A DNA stretch of 64,000 nucleotides, taken from the NCBI GenBank assembly GCA_946699065.1, contig CAMPDV010000208.1, forward strand, positions 186,001 to 250,000, given 5' to 3'. Shown in pieces: positions 34,181-46,788 of this stretch. This DNA is from Loxodes magnus (Eukaryota; Ciliophora; Karyorelictea; Loxodida; Loxodidae). The notes beneath the pieces were generated by a model. It was not told where the DNA came from and searched no databases. It saw nothing but the letters and a program-made list of their open reading frames with translations. A program made the translations under genes and the position numbers. Position 1 is the first letter of the stretch. Each line of letters opens with the position of its first letter.

Positions 34181-35290
34181 CTTATTTATTAAATATAAAT
34201 TTTTAATAACTAATTTATATGCTTAGTATATTTTTTAATTTACTTTTACGCTATAAATTAAAGCAAGTAAACTTAATTTTTTTTCTAATAAAACTAATTT
34301 AAGTAAACATAATAAATTATAATTTTTTATTTAATGATTGTTTGTTTAAATTAAGTATTTAAATAATTCTAAATATGATTCTTTTATTTTTATACTATAT
34401 TTATAAGATTTATTATTAATGCTTTACAAGTAATTACTTTTTTTATTAATTAAATGAAGATATTTGTAATTTCATTTTAGATTTATTAATAAAATTATAT
34501 TTTTAGTGATTATTTATTTTCATAAATATTCAGTAAAAAATTGTTATGAAAGTTTTAAATTTTTTATTTCCTCATAAATTTAATAAGATGTACTCAAAAC
34601 ATTTATTAAGTAATAGAAAGTGAAAATAAATACAGATAGGATAGATAATCTTATACTGAGAAAAAAATAAGCAACCCTAAACATGATCTTTTTGGAGGAT
34701 TTTATCCCAAAAACTTAATTCACGGAATTAAATGAATTTATTATAATCTTGTTATTATTCAAAAAAAGATTCTAAAAGTAAATAATTAATAAAAACTGGA
34801 AATTAACTAAAAATTCGAAATATTTAAGGTAAATATGAAGATCTTATAAATAAAAGAGAATATTAGTTGGTTTACCTTATTTTCACAATCAATAATTCAA
34901 TAAAAATAAATAAATGGAGGTACTATGGATATTAAGAAAGAGTATGGGCCAATTAATACCTAAAGTTAGAAAAATTTCTTAAGATGTTTGATTCTGCAAA
35001 AAGATAGGATATCTGTTAAAAGACAAGGATAGTATTTACTAAAGGATATAAAATAGAGAACATTTTTTTGGATTAAATTGAGTTTAATATATTGCGAGTG
35101 AGAATGTAAGATTTATAGGGAATTGGGCTAAGGAATGGAATTACGTAAATCAATAATAGAATCAAATAATATAATAATATGGTAAATGCTAAAACGATAT
35201 TTGATTTATTATCTTAAAAGAGAGAGAAAAGGATTGAGATGAAGAAAAAGAATAAGAATAAAGCTATCAACATTTTCAGAAAGAGCAAAG
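34181..35290. repeat. Dispersed repeat downstream of S1e
   Basis: Resembles 47719-48950 throughout with many substitutions and indels (shared aataaataaatggaggta, ggatatctgttaa, aggaatggaattacgt). Both follow an S1 copy, so the S1 plus this tail form one repeat unit. No gene could be recognised in it on either strand. Confidence 0.55.
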
Positions 35291-35933
35291 AAGATTTAAT
35301 GAACAATAATACAATTGGACTTAATTAAAGCTGTAGTAATTCTATTAAAGAAAGAATTTGTTGTTCTATTATTATTTATAGTTCAAAAGGTATTTAAATT
35401 TCGTCGTTCGATTTTTAAATCAATTTCTTCATATTTTTTAATGCTTTCCATTATTTTTTCCTCCTTTAGTTTCTATGCCACTTCCTGTTAGATTTTTACT
35501 ACTTTTATTAAATTTCCTAAAGATTTTTCGTTAAATTATGAAAATTTAGAGATTATTTAAGGTTATACTAGCTAAGCTTATTTTTTAAGCTTTTATAAAG
35601 TTAGTTTAAATTTAATGTGCTACTATTCAGTTTATCTTTTATAAGATTTTTAAAACATTATTTATTTATTTTCTTTGGAATTAAAAAAAAATTTCAATTC
35701 TTTCAGTCATCTTTTTAAATTATATTTATTTAAATTTTATAAAAAAAGTCATTTAATTTTTTGCTTACAGATTATCTATAAATTATTTTCGAATGGCTAA
35801 ATAAGTTCTTTTCTTGATAATTTTTTAATTTTTTTTCTTGCTAAGAATGCGTTGAGATCTTTCAAATTTTTAATAACTTCTTGCTAAACATAATTAATCC
35901 ACCAATAATTTTTTATTTAAACATATCCTGCAT
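35291..35933 (-). CDS. Possible coiled-coil protein
   Basis: From ATG 35933 (MQDMFKQKIIGG) the frame is Lys/Gln/Asn-rich with coiled-coil-like pieces (WKALKNMKKLIQKSNDEIQ). No domain recognised; weak. Confidence 0.2.
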
Positions 35934-36480
35934 TTTAATTTATTTTAATAAATATAATATTCTTTATTTTTTCTATTATTATCCTATATACATCTTGGCT
36001 TATGATTCACTTGGAAAGATAATTTTACTATGCTTCAAATTTTGATCCTATATTTTCTATTTATTATATTCTTTATTTTATTTCTTAATTTATATTAATA
36101 TCAACTAAAATTTTAATTAAAGTTTGCCAATTCTGTAAAATAAAAAATTATAATTACTATTAAAACTTATAAGTTTAACAAATAAACTAAGCATTCTATA
36201 AATTATTCTATTAATAGTATAAAGCTTACTTAGTCATAATTCAGTTGCTATATAAGATTTAGTTTCATTTTACTAAAATTTTAATTTATTTTCAAATAAT
36301 TTAAGTGAATTTAATTTAGCAAGCATTTATTCTATTAATTATATCAAAATTATTCTTATCAATATTTTAAATTAACTAACATAAAGGAAATTACTAAATA
36401 GTTAATTTTTTTGAAATGGCATTAAAATTAAAGTTTTAAATAACTTTTTTTTACAATTTATAATATAATAATAATAATAA

Positions 36481-37340
36481 TTAATTAAAGTGATACCACC
36501 TTTCATTAGGATCATCACTGATATAATGTTTATAAATGCTAAAAAAAGTATTCTGGATATATTCTTTATAGTCTTCTTCTGTCTTATGCTTCATTATTAC
36601 ATATCGACTATTACTTTTTTCTCCAGGTTTTATTATAGGGATTTGGTTAAAATCTAGTTCTTTTCCAACTATTTACTAGGGTCTAAATCATATATTTTCT
36701 TCAGGACCGATTTACTAATTTTTTACGTTTGTTATTTTAAGTCTATAAATTTTACCCTCTTGAGTAACATACAATCTGCTTAATTTATTCAATGTTTTTT
36801 AAATTTTTTTATTCTCTTCATTTTGTTTATTCTAGTATTTCCAGCATTGTCTTACAAAATGGCCAGGTTTTCTGCAGAACCAGCTTTTAGTTTTTCCTTC
36901 ATTCTATTTCTTTTTGCTGGTTGAATTGCTGGCTCTATATCCATGGGATCGTTGTGAGAGAGATTTTTTAGAAACAGACTCTCAGTAATCTCAGCGAATT
37001 AGTTTAATTTTTCTTCTGTCTGCTTGATTCTCTAGTTAAATTCTAATAACTAAGGATTATTGCTGAGTTCAGTCTTGTAGTTACTATTTTCTTATCTTAG
37101 CGTGTTCACGTTATTGATCAGGCATTAGATTTATTCTTTCAGTGAATTAAGTTGTATGGAAAGTTCGTTATTATCATTTTGCATTTTTTAGAGGTTTTCA
37201 AAAATTATTTTCTGAGGATCTAATAAATCTTAGGAAGAAGAGTGGGTTAGTTAAAGCTAAGACGTGGTTAGAGATGATGCTTCAGGTTTTCTCTCCTACT
37301 CTGAGGAGGTGGTAAAAAAACCTTTCTTGAAGCCAGCCAT
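36481..37340 (-). CDS. Type II coiled-coil/zinc-knuckle protein with a frame change
   Basis: ATG 37340 starts MAGFKKGFFTTSSEQ. This frame runs through a clear coiled coil (LNSLKEQIQCLINNVNTLRQ, KQTEEKLNQFAEITES) to NDPMDIEPAIQ and KRNRMKEKLKAG. The knuckle SWFCRKPGHFVRQC is in another frame from about 36900 on, followed by LSRLYVTQEGKIYRLK and an end YHFN-TAA at 36481. The first knuckle Cys is Ser. One net indel at an A-rich stretch (aaaaagaaatagaatgaagg) separates the frames; decay, a tiny intron or frameshifting could explain it. Confidence 0.6.
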
Positions 37341-37958
37341 TTTTTGTATATTATATAATAAAAAACAAAAAATAAATAAATATAAAGAAGCTAGAGTAAA
37401 GAAAATAGAGTTAGTTTATAATATATGGCGTAACAACAAACCTAATTGCACAACTAAACGATTTTAATGGAAATAGACAAAATATAGACCAAATTAAAAG
37501 CATTCAAGAAAAAATGCAAAATCTTTAGTAGAAAATGTACCTCTGGAAAAGCTTCAGATAAAAAAGATAATCCGTAAGTAGATTTGAAAAGATATTAATA
37601 CGCTAACTCAAAATGTGATGGAAAGCTATGAAGGAAGAAACTCAATTTACAGAAGTAAATTGTTCTGCAAGCAAACTGGTTTAAATCAATGGAATCTAAA
37701 AGCCATTTAGGAAGAGAACTTTAAAAAAAATTATTTTCCTAAAAATAGTTGTAATTCATTTTAAAAAGGTCAAAAATAGGTTAAATTTCATATCAACAAT
37801 AAAAAAATAAAATTTATTTTATTTCTAGAATTTTTATTTTAATTAACAAAATTATCTAAGATTATTCAAATGAAGATGAAATTATATATAAGCAATAAAA
37901 AATTATGATGAAATTAAAATAAAATAAAATTTATTTTTATTAGCTAAAAATAGTTAAA
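37341..37958 (+). other. Intergenic region with a possible gene fragment
   Basis: Around 37615-37780 one plus frame reads SYEGRNSIYRSKLFCKQT, faintly like the GKIYRKKF tail of type I genes. Otherwise A+T-rich; it includes the upstream region of the RING-kelch gene. Confidence 0.2.
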
Positions 37959-39503
37959 ATGAAGAATCAAGATATTTGTACATCTTGTAGTGAAAAATTT
38001 GATTCATAACTTGGCATTCCTAAAATTTTACCTTGCAGTCATTCAGTTTGCATTATCTGTTTGGCAACAGATTTCAGAAAAAATAAACAGAATAAATGTC
38101 CTATTTGCTAATTAGTTTCTTTATAAAACCCTAATGATTTAAAAAACAACGAACAACTTTTAATGACTAAAAACTAACAACTTAGTTATAATAAAAAATA
38201 AAATAAACCTTAGAAACGTTAAAATCTTAAAGAATAAACTTGAGATTATAACTATTAAAGATAAAAATAGTAGCATTCTATTATTTGTAAATAGACTTTA
38301 GTTCTATTAAATAGCCATATATTTAACAAAACTAATCAAGTAAAAAATGAAATATAATAAAGCATTAGAAGCATAAATTAAAAAGTCTTGAAACTTGAAT
38401 ATATTATAAAATAGTAAGGTCAAATTAATATATATGATTAAAGAGAAAAAAATGAAGTACTAACTCAAGAGGATTATCAGAAAGTATAAAAATAAGGAAA
38501 GAAGCGAATATAAAAATTAGAAGACTATAAAGAATAATTGCTTAAGTAATTGGGTTAAGCTTTTGAGTTTGTTTATAAGAATTGAAAAGAAAAAACATAA
38601 GAAGTAATAGAGAAAAGTTAACAGTAATAAGAAGAGAGCAAATAAAATATAAGAATTTTAAATTAAAGTTAAGAATAAAATTATTAAAATCAAGACTTTT
38701 AAAATTATCTTCATTAATTTAGTAGAGATACCTGCAACTTACATTTATTTGATATAATAAGGGAAGAATATAAATTAATTAAGATACAATAAAAAGTTCC
38801 TACGTATTAAAGAAGTATATATTATAAAAATAAACTATATCTAGTAGGTGGAAAAACAAATAATTAAGTAATAAAAACTACCTGATAAGTGGATTTCGAA
38901 GGAAATTTTAAGTAATTAAACGATATGAATGTAGCAAGATTTTGCTAAGGTTTAGCTGCAGCTTAAGGTATTATTTTTGCTGCAGGAGGGGCAGATAAAA
39001 ATACATTAAATACAATTGAATGTTTAAGATTAGAAAGTGAAAATAATTGAAAATGAAGTTCTTAAATACCCTATGGAATTCATAGTTAAACACTTGCAAC
39101 GGATATGTAAGAAGAAAATATATATTCTTTTGGAGAAAAAAATTCAGAAAATTAATTGTTAAAAGATATACTTAGATACAATATTTAAAAAGATGAGTGA
39201 ACATAGATTGAATTTTAGCTACCAAGTCCTATTAGTGTTTCAGCTATATGTTTAGATCCTTTAATAATATTAGGAGGTAATCATAAAAATAATAAGCAAT
39301 CAAAAATAATTTATAAAAAAAATGCTTTTAATTGGTAAGAAGCACTTCTTCCTATAGAAGGTAATTGTCTATTTTAAGTAAAATAAAAAGAAAATTATGT
39401 TTTTGCCATTATGTATTCATATAGTTAAGAAGATTATATATAAATTATGAAAGTTGAAACTAATAATTTGCATGCAGAAATAATTAGAAGAGAAAGTAGA
39501 TAA
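37959..39503 (+). CDS. RING-coiled-coil-kelch protein, divergent paralogue
   Basis: From ATG 37959 one frame of ~514 codons to a plausible TAA at 39501. The RING (CTSC, CSHSVCIIC, CPIC at residues 7-50) has identical spacing to K2. Coiled coil, then kelch repeats (YLVGG, FAAGG, YSFGE, IILGG). Overall it differs strongly from K1-K4, yet TGA recurs at the same kelch positions: TT-TGA-QVDFEGN (38883-38885) against DT-TGA-QFDLQGN, NN-TGA-K-TGA-SSQ (39048, 39054), DE-TGA-TQIEF (39198). TGG is also used (FNWQEA). No frameshift is seen. Probable E3 ligase adaptor by domains; stop uncertain. Confidence 0.8.
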
Positions 39504-40784
39504 AATAATAATAAACTTTTTTAATCTTAAAAAATATTAAAAAATTATCTGTTTGTTTAAAAAAATTATTTTCTTATATAATCAACTATGATTTATTACA
39601 TTAAAAAAAAGTATGAAGATTTATTAACTTGCCGAAATTTTATGCCTTAAAAAAGAAAAAAAATCAGAATATATTGAATCACTACCTTCTTTTTTAAGTT
39701 TTTTTTTATAGATAAGCAAGTAATAAGCATCGAAAGGTTAACTATACGAATAGTTAAAAGTATAGCTAAAATTAGTAATACTAAATCCGACAAAGTAAAT
39801 TTTTAGAAATTAGTCATTCATAAAAATTATAAAAAGCTATATTAATTTAGAAAAAACAATAGAGTAAATTATCAGTTGATAAAAGTGAGAATTCTAGAAT
39901 AAAAATTAATTTTTTAGCAAGGAAAAACAAGAAATATTAAATTTCGCCTCGATTAGGACGAAATTTGAATTATATTATTTTATGGAAAATTAAGGGAATG
40001 TTAAAAGCTTAAAAACTTAGAACAGTAGAAAACGAATAGATAGTAATAAGAAAAAAATTAAAGAATACGATAAAGACTATGATAAAAAAATTATTAAAAA
40101 TTGGAAGAGAAGAATTTTTAATTGTTTAAGAGCAATAAAGAAAAAAGAAAAAATATAAATTTTATCTTACAATGAAAATTAAACTAAAATTTAGCTTTAT
40201 ATGAAAATAAGATGAAAACTGAAAATGCTTTTATAAAGTAAAAAAACAGTAAACAAACTTTTCTACAATAAAAAAATAGAAAAGCTTTAAAGAAATTATT
40301 TATAGACAATAAAAGTTTAAAATTTTTTCTGAATGATTTATAAAGCAAGATAAAAAATAGTGTAAGCTAATTTGGTTTAGATAGTTAAATTTATATAAGA
40401 AAAGCAATTTTTTATTTTAAATATATACATTTCTTTAGAAATTTAAATTAATAAATTTTGTATTATAAAGTTTAATAAACCTAAATTAGTTTAATATCAA
40501 ATTTATATTTAATAAAAATATGTTGAAATATTAAAATGTTGCAAATTTATTTAAAAATTAAAAGTTTATATAAAGCTTGAAGAAGCTGTAAATAATTTGT
40601 GCATTTAAATTAAAAAAAATAATAGTTTTAATAGAATTAATTAATTAATATAAATGAATATCTATATATTTTCATATAATTATAAAACAGTTTTATATAA
40701 ATTACAAACATTATTCTTATTTCATAAATCGCTTGTATTTTTTTCTTCTTCCACTTCAACTTCGTTGTATTAAATAAATATTAA
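39504..40784 (+). other. A+T-rich region with a possible Gln/Lys-rich ORF
   Basis: Between about 39700 and 40350 a plus frame reads protein-like pieces (QGKTRNIKFRLDQDEI, LFYGKLRECQKLKNLEQ). No family recognised. The rest shows nothing. Confidence 0.2.
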
Positions 40785-41110
40785 GATAGTGGCTCCCAAG
40801 TTTCAGCTTGCTTTAGTGGGGCGGATTTCCAAAGGTACTTAAGCCATCAATCTAGAGATGAAGGAAATAATAGCTTAATAAGAGGTTGGAGAATTAAGTA
40901 CCCATGATCGACTATATCTTCCACTGCTTTTGCTTATTCTTAAATCTTGAACGGAACGAACTTTGATTTTGATGGCTATTTAACTTTTAATCTGAAGTGA
41001 GATAATAGTTGAGCACTGCTTTGGTATTCGTAAGAAACAAAACCTGCCATGACTCCATTTTTCAAGATATATCTTATTTACTTGTGGTTAACCATATAAT
41101 GGTGAAGCCA
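40785..41110 (+). ncRNA. Structured element S3, partial copy
   Basis: Contains agaggttggagaattaagta followed by cccatgatcgac and a cttccactgctttt arm, the same module found twice in S3 at 46789-47264. No terminal hairpin is seen here. Confidence 0.4.
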
Positions 41111-41299
41111 TGTTAATCTAATTTATTTATTTATTTCCTTTTTGCCGTTCATCATTTCACTTATGAAACTAAATTTATCTTCTAGATAATTTTTTGGAAA
41201 GCTATTATTACTAAAATAGATTTCTTTTAACTGTTTTATAATTTAGAGATTAAAACTAAGATATATTTTTTTATATGTTAACTTCTTTACTAGAACATA

Positions 41300-41810
41300 G
41301 ATTTTTATATATGGAATCCTAAATAAAATCTTGCAGAGTTTCACATAATTAAAAATAATTAATGGCATTCAAGTCTTCATGTATGCAAAAATATGAATGC
41401 TTTAATTTAAAACGCTTCCATTATATATATTTGCAAAATCCAAAAATCAATGTTGTTATATCAATTCTCTGAGAGATAATAGTAATAGTAATAATATTAT
41501 AAGTCATATTAGAATTATAGCAAAAGGTTCAAATTTGTATAAAGAAACTATTCCTTTATCGTAAGCTTATACAATATTTTATAAGTATAATTGCAAATTG
41601 CTTCATTATCAATATCTTCAACATAAAAGTATGCAATTGTCATTTAACTTATTCTATCTATAGCATCTTAAAAGAACTTTCCTTTTCTATTATTTTTAAA
41701 TGTATTCAAGAATCTTTTACAGTCTTCAACGTTCTATATATCTATTTAGAAATGTTAGGTAAATTTCTTCAAGATTTTAAATATAAAAAGTTATCACTAT
41801 TTATATTGCT
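41300..41810 (-). CDS. Possible hypothetical protein
   Basis: A minus frame gives NVEDCKRFLNTFKNNRKGKF followed by IDRISQMTIAYFYVEDIDNE and continues, a pattern more protein-like than the flanks. No clear start and no family recognised. Confidence 0.3.
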
Positions 41811-42126
41811 AAATAAAAAATAAATATTAAAATCAGAATTTGTTAGCTTTCTAAAAATAATTTAAAATAAAGATTTAAATGTTTCATTTTTATATAGTCT
41901 CAAAAGGTAATAAAGTCAAATCTATGAAATAATATTTGTTAAATGTTTAGTTTTATTTAGAAAGAACATCTTGCTACTTTTATTTATTTTTTATAACTTA
42001 CAAAATTGCTCCTAAATAATTTCTGAGCTGTACTCTGTTTTATGAAGTAAAAAGATTTGAGGATTTGCTGAAGTTTAAGGAATAATATTTGATAGTTTGG
42101 TTGCTTTTATGTAAATATTAAAAAGT

Positions 42127-42520
42127 ATGTTAGGATTCAAACCAGGATTCTTCGTGGTTTCAAAAAGCAGAAGTTAAAAGCATCAAAGTAAGGTTATGAT
42201 CAAGAAAGGGTGTCAAAAAAAGTTTACCCATCAGGATGAGTCTCCCACCTCTGAAGAAAAGCCTAGAAAATAAGCTAAAATTATAATGCGTTTTGAAATC
42301 TCGAATCTCATCACATAAAAGTAAATAAACTATGATTAACTGATTAAAGTGGTGGTGGATTTCCAAGAAGAGGTCAAAAGTTGAAGAAAAACAATAAGAA
42401 GCTAATGATGAAAATTGAACTTGCGGAGCAAATAAAATCGAGAGTTTTGACCAAAGAATGAGACCTTAACATTTTTGAATATTTCACAAGACTAGAATAA
42501 TTAATCTCAAAACTAGCAAT
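42127..42520 (+). pseudogene. Type II zinc-knuckle gene, N-terminal fragment
   Basis: ATG 42127 starts MLGFKPGFF, like MAGFKKGFF of the gene at 37340, with a basic/Ser-rich stretch (QDESPTSEEKPRKQ). A coiled coil (KKLMMKIELAEQIKSRVL, LEQLISKLAIEEI) follows but in another frame. No knuckle is found. Likely a broken 5' part. Confidence 0.45.
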
Positions 42521-42649
42521 AGAAGAAATTTTTTATTTTTCTTATGTCTTTTAGTCTTCATTGTATTTTTTAAAATTTTCTTGCATATATCAATGTATTA
42601 AATGTTCAATATATGTAACTTTAAACTATTAAATATTTGATATTTAATT

Positions 42650-43000
42650 ATCATTCATCATATATATTTAATTTTTCGTTCAAAATAAGTTAAAGATTTA
42701 TAATGTCTGTTTCTCCCTTTTATTAGATAAGTTTTTCTTTTTAAATTCTCATTTTTTATAAAAAAATATATAAATTTTGAAGAACTTAACTTCAGATTCT
42801 TATTTTGATTAAATACATTTTTATTTCTAAAAGCATTCTTCATCGGATGGCATAATACTGATTTAATCAATTTTTTAATTTCTTATTTAAATCTTTGGAT
42901 TTTACCTACATAGAAAACATATTGCTTGAAGTCTTTAAATTTGTTCTTTAAAACTTTATATAATTTCAATTTACTTAATCTCAAATAATTTATAAAGTTA
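42650..43000 (-). pseudogene. Type I zinc-knuckle gene relic
   Basis: The minus strand reads KLIKSVLCHPMKNAFRNKNV then FNQN, aligning with the KLFRIYPTQSGKIYRKKFFN tail of type I genes. The knuckle before it has lost its cysteines (VFYVGKIQRF). The upstream part to about 43370 is A+T-rich and not interpretable. Confidence 0.3.
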
Positions 43001-43480
43001 TAAATGATTTTTTTGAACTAAATTTATTTAATTTTAATCAAAAATTGTTTTAAATCTTATTTTTAGAATTTTAATTTTTTATACATTCATAAGATTTTAA
43101 ATATAGTTTAACAATTTTTTAATACTTACTTTTAGAAAATTTAAAACATTTAATAATTATAATATTTATTTAATTAAAGCAAAATTATTGTCAAACATTT
43201 AAAGTTTAGTAAAAAATATATTACTATTTTCAAATTATTTATTAATAATTTTAATTTAATAACTAATAATTTTTAGACTTTAAGATTTTATTTAATACTT
43301 AAATTACTTAATTCAGCTAAAGAATAAATTATATTTCCTAAACTTTAAAAATTTTTATTATATAAAAATGGAATTTTAACTTAAAATATCTCAAACACAA
43401 AAGACTAATATAGTCAGGATAGTCATATTAAAATGTTTCCTAAAAATCTTAAGCAAGTAAGAAATTAATAAAAAAACTTG
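43001..43480. other. A+T-rich spacer
   Basis: Nothing recognised. Confidence 0.4.
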
Positions 43481-43485
43481 GATTA

Positions 43486-43520
43486 AAGAGCGCGCCAGTA
43501 TTTACTGGCGCGCATCTCTT
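43486..43520. repeat. Perfect GC-rich palindrome
   Basis: gcgcgccagta-tt-tactggcgcgc (43490-43513), an 11-bp perfect stem with a 2-base loop, flanked by aaaga and tctctt arms. It is the most GC-rich stretch in the neighbourhood. The left part (aaagagcgcgcc) resembles the start of the S1-S3 terminal hairpin. Confidence 0.75.
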
Positions 43521-43679
43521 AAAAAATAACATTGTCATTAAAAATGCTTAGAGAGCACATTTGAGCTTAATAACAAATATGACTTTAATAAATAGTAAAA
43601 CTAATATAAAAACTTAATTTAGTAATTATATTTATATGAAAGGGATTAATTTACAATTTGATCAATAAAAAAAGGTCTG

Positions 43680-44480
43680 TTAAAAATGTTCGATTTTGTG
43701 TGGGACCTGCAAGGCATCCATAACTGAAATTCGAAGGAATTTAGATCAAACCATATCTCAGAAAAATGGTTTTTAAGCCTCTTGGGGTGCAGATTTCTTT
43801 GATCAATATTTAGAGAGTGTTTGAATATCTAGGGGAAATTATGTAGTTGTTATAACTTCCTCCTTTATAATATTTTCACACAGACTCGGGTTTTGTCAAA
43901 CCATGCCATTGTTTAAAAGGTCAAACTACAAAATAGACGTGGAAGGCCTCTTTGGATTGGCCATGGATCTGGTGAAGGGCATATTCCTATTGTATTCTAG
44001 ATCGGAGCTTCTACAATTAGGAAGCCCGAAAAGGCGGAAAAAGCTTCGAATTAGTCAGAAATGGAAAAAAGTTCTTACAGAGATAATATGAATTCGATCA
44101 AGAGAAAAGGAACTATGGTAGCAATAGGACAATGGAGTAAATGGAATTCCTGTTGGTACATAGCGATTTACTCTCATAATACTCACAAACTGTAAATTCA
44201 GACATGCCAAGTGCATAAATTATGAAAAGTCTTTTTGTGCCACTTTGTCCCTTTCCACAGCCCTCCCACATTGAGAAAATATTCCAGAGAATGATAAGAG
44301 TCAACAGAGGAAGAGAATCACCTTGAATTAAAGCAATTTTTTCAGAACGAATTGGTCCCAACGAAATTTAAAATCAAGAATTTCTACATTACGAGCATAC
44401 CAACGACAAGTCTGCTCGCAGAACTTTCCCGGAGAAAAAAGCTATCCAATGTAGACTCGGACGTAAAAAGGGGTCTCTAA
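43680..44480 (-). pseudogene. GC-richer island, possible reverse-transcriptase relic
   Basis: Base composition is clearly richer in G+C than the flanks. On the minus strand RSEKIALIQGDSLPLLTLII (about 44270-44350) resembles the GIxQGDSLSPLLF segment of RTs, and an upstream piece in another frame (CRWYARNVEILDFKFRW) could be the preceding segment. No YxDD box was found and several frame changes would be needed. The plus strand is also open and runs toward the zinc-knuckle frame at 44614, so the strand is uncertain. Confidence 0.35.
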
Positions 44481-44613
44481 CGAGGCTAACTATCTAAATA
44501 ATTAAAATGCTTTGTATTACTATTTTTATTAAAATTGAACAAACAGAAAAAAAGATAAGTCGATTTGCCGAAATCAAAGAAAGTTTTTATAAAGCTTTTC
44601 CAATAATTATTTT

Positions 44614-45105
44614 ATGGAATTTGAGCGAGATTTACAGCTATCAAAGACAATAAAGAAGTAAAAAAGACCTAAATGCTGGTATTGTATAAAGCCTGGACAT
44701 TTCATAAGATTCTGTTAAAATTTTCATATCAAGTATAAGGTCTAAAATTATATAATCTTTAGTAAAATTAGTTAGATAATCGTTAATTCTTAGGGTAGCA
44801 TCTATATATTTAAATAATTAATAGAAAATATTTTATTACGAAATTTGAAGCAATCTAAAAATGCTAACATCAAAAATATTTGGCAATTATTTAAATTTCG
44901 ATTCAATATCAAAATCATGACAGTTTGAAAGAGCAAACTAGATTCTTTATCACGTAGTAAAAAAGTAGAGAAAGACTGTGAAATTATCTTTTAGGGAAAT
45001 TGTTTTCAGGAACTTTAAACAAATCAGTTATTAACTTAATTAGGAGATAATCATTATATTTTATTATTATTACTACTATCTTTAGTCAAAAAAATAAAAA
45101 AATAA
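44614..45105 (+). CDS. Type II zinc-knuckle protein
   Basis: From ATG 44614 (MEFERDLQLSKTIKKQKRPK) a perfect knuckle CWYCIKPGHFIRFC (CX2CX4HX4C), then KISQIIVNSQGSIYIFK, matching LSRLYVTQEGKIYRLK of the gene at 36481. The end NHYI followed by a tta-repeat is like YHFN-TAA-tta there. The N-terminal coiled coil typical of the family lies in the more doubtful upstream frame. Probably RNA-binding; inferred. Confidence 0.6.
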
Positions 45106-46009
45106 TTTATTTAAATTATTAAATATTATTTTTCCTTAAGATCTCATTTTTTTAGTTACTTTGATTTATAGATATTAATAATCTAGAACGACATTTAGAA
45201 ATGTTTAATTCTATTATGTAATTTTCTAAAAGATTCATCAATAGTCAATTTAAAGTATTACGAAGAATTTAAGTATTTTAAAAAGCAAAAGATAGATAAC
45301 TTTTTTATTTCAATAATTGCTTAATTTAAAAATGGTAGCAATTCTATATTTTTATTGATATAATTTTTTACTTTAAAAGTTTATTTAAAATCCTAATTGT
45401 ACAAATTACTTAAAATAAAGAGAAATTTAGGTTTAAAATTAAAGCTAATGAATATAATTAAAATATTACTTATCTGTTTAATTCGCTAAACTATAATTTT
45501 TATTTCGTTTTGTTTTTAATTTAATAAAAGCAATATATTTAAAAATGAATAAAAAGTAAATTGGTAATGGTTTAAAAATAGATTTATTATTACTTAATTT
45601 AAATATATAAAATAAGATTAAAGTGTTAATAAAATTTGAAATAAATAGTAATTTTAGTATTTTTAATAAATATAATAAAATCTACTAGCATATTTAATTT
45701 ATTTTGTATACAAGAAAATATTAATTACAATATAATTTCAAATTTACATTTTTCAATGTAATTTTAAATTTTACAATAAAATTATGAAAAAATCATTAAA
45801 TTTAAATACAAAAATAAGCGAATCGATGAAAATCTAGTTAAAGCAAAAAAATACTAACGTAAAAAATTGATTATATAACACAAAAAAAATTTGAAATTTA
45901 ATTAAAATTTTTAATTTATTGGCGCTATGCTTTGGAAATTAGAGTACTGATATTTAATTTTTTTGATAATAATAAAAAATTATTCTTATTAAATAAATAA
46001 AAATGATTA
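45106..46009. other. A+T-rich spacer
   Basis: No gene seen. Confidence 0.5.
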
Positions 46010-46402
46010 ATGAGCGCGTAACACCTCGTTGGCGCTCAGCTCTTTTAATATTAAGAAAAAAAGTGTTTTCATGCTTCTTGTTAAAAATCTTCTAATCTAA
46101 TGAGTCAAGACAATTTCTCCAAATGGGAAATCTACTTATTAAACATTATTCGCAAGACTTGAATCAAATGTTCCAATCTTCTTGAATAAGGTCCAAATGA
46201 GAATTAAATATTAAGTCATTAATTAGAAGGCCCATCAATCAAACTTACATATTGTTTGTGAAAATCCTCGGGATAAGTTAGACTTGTCTCAACTGAGCTT
46301 ATCCACCCTTCCCTCTGGTGACATCTATTGTAAGATTACTCGAAATGCAGCTTACACTGCATCAGATTACCTACTAGTTCTCCCGACTGCAGCTAACCCC
46401 CA
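46010..46402 (-). ncRNA. Structured RNA repeat S2, copy c (inverted)
   Basis: Minus-strand S2 with an intact 3' hairpin (46010-46044: gagctgagcgcc-aacga-ggtgttacgcgctc). GGATAAG pairs with CTTATCC here; in copy e the pair is GGGTA..AAG with CTTACCC, a consistent change. Confidence 0.65.
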
Positions 46403-46788
46403 TTTTGTATATAATTATAAATAAAAGTTTATTTATTATATAATGTATTTAGGAGTATATCATTCATTTGATTTTAATATTTATTTTAAATGTTTAATGC
46501 TAAAATCTATCAAAATAATGTCTATTTATGTTAAGAAACTCCTTTCATATAAATTTAGTTTTAATTTTAATTTAGTATTTATGAAAAGCTTTTAAATTTT
46601 TTAGATTATTTCTTTATATGGTAACTATTAGAATAAAAGTTATATTTTATTCCAATTTTTGATTATAAAATTTAAAATTATTAGCCAATAAACATAAATA
46701 AAAATTAAACAAAATTTAGTATACTTCATAGATAATTGCACTCATACTGTAAATAATTTAAGAATGAAAAGTAATTTATTATTATAGT
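46403..46788. other. A+T-rich spacer
   Basis: 46540-46750 resembles 33080-33300. No gene. Confidence 0.5.

Noticed and set aside
40879-40890. aagaggttgg, resembling the core of the Tetrahymena chromosome breakage sequence
   Set aside because: The following bases (agaatt) do not match the required sequence, and the same string is part of the repeated S3 module (46822).
44113-44361. 82-residue standard-code ORF as a complete gene
   Set aside because: It contains only a fragment resembling one RT segment, and its ends do not match a protein; kept only as part of a possible relic.
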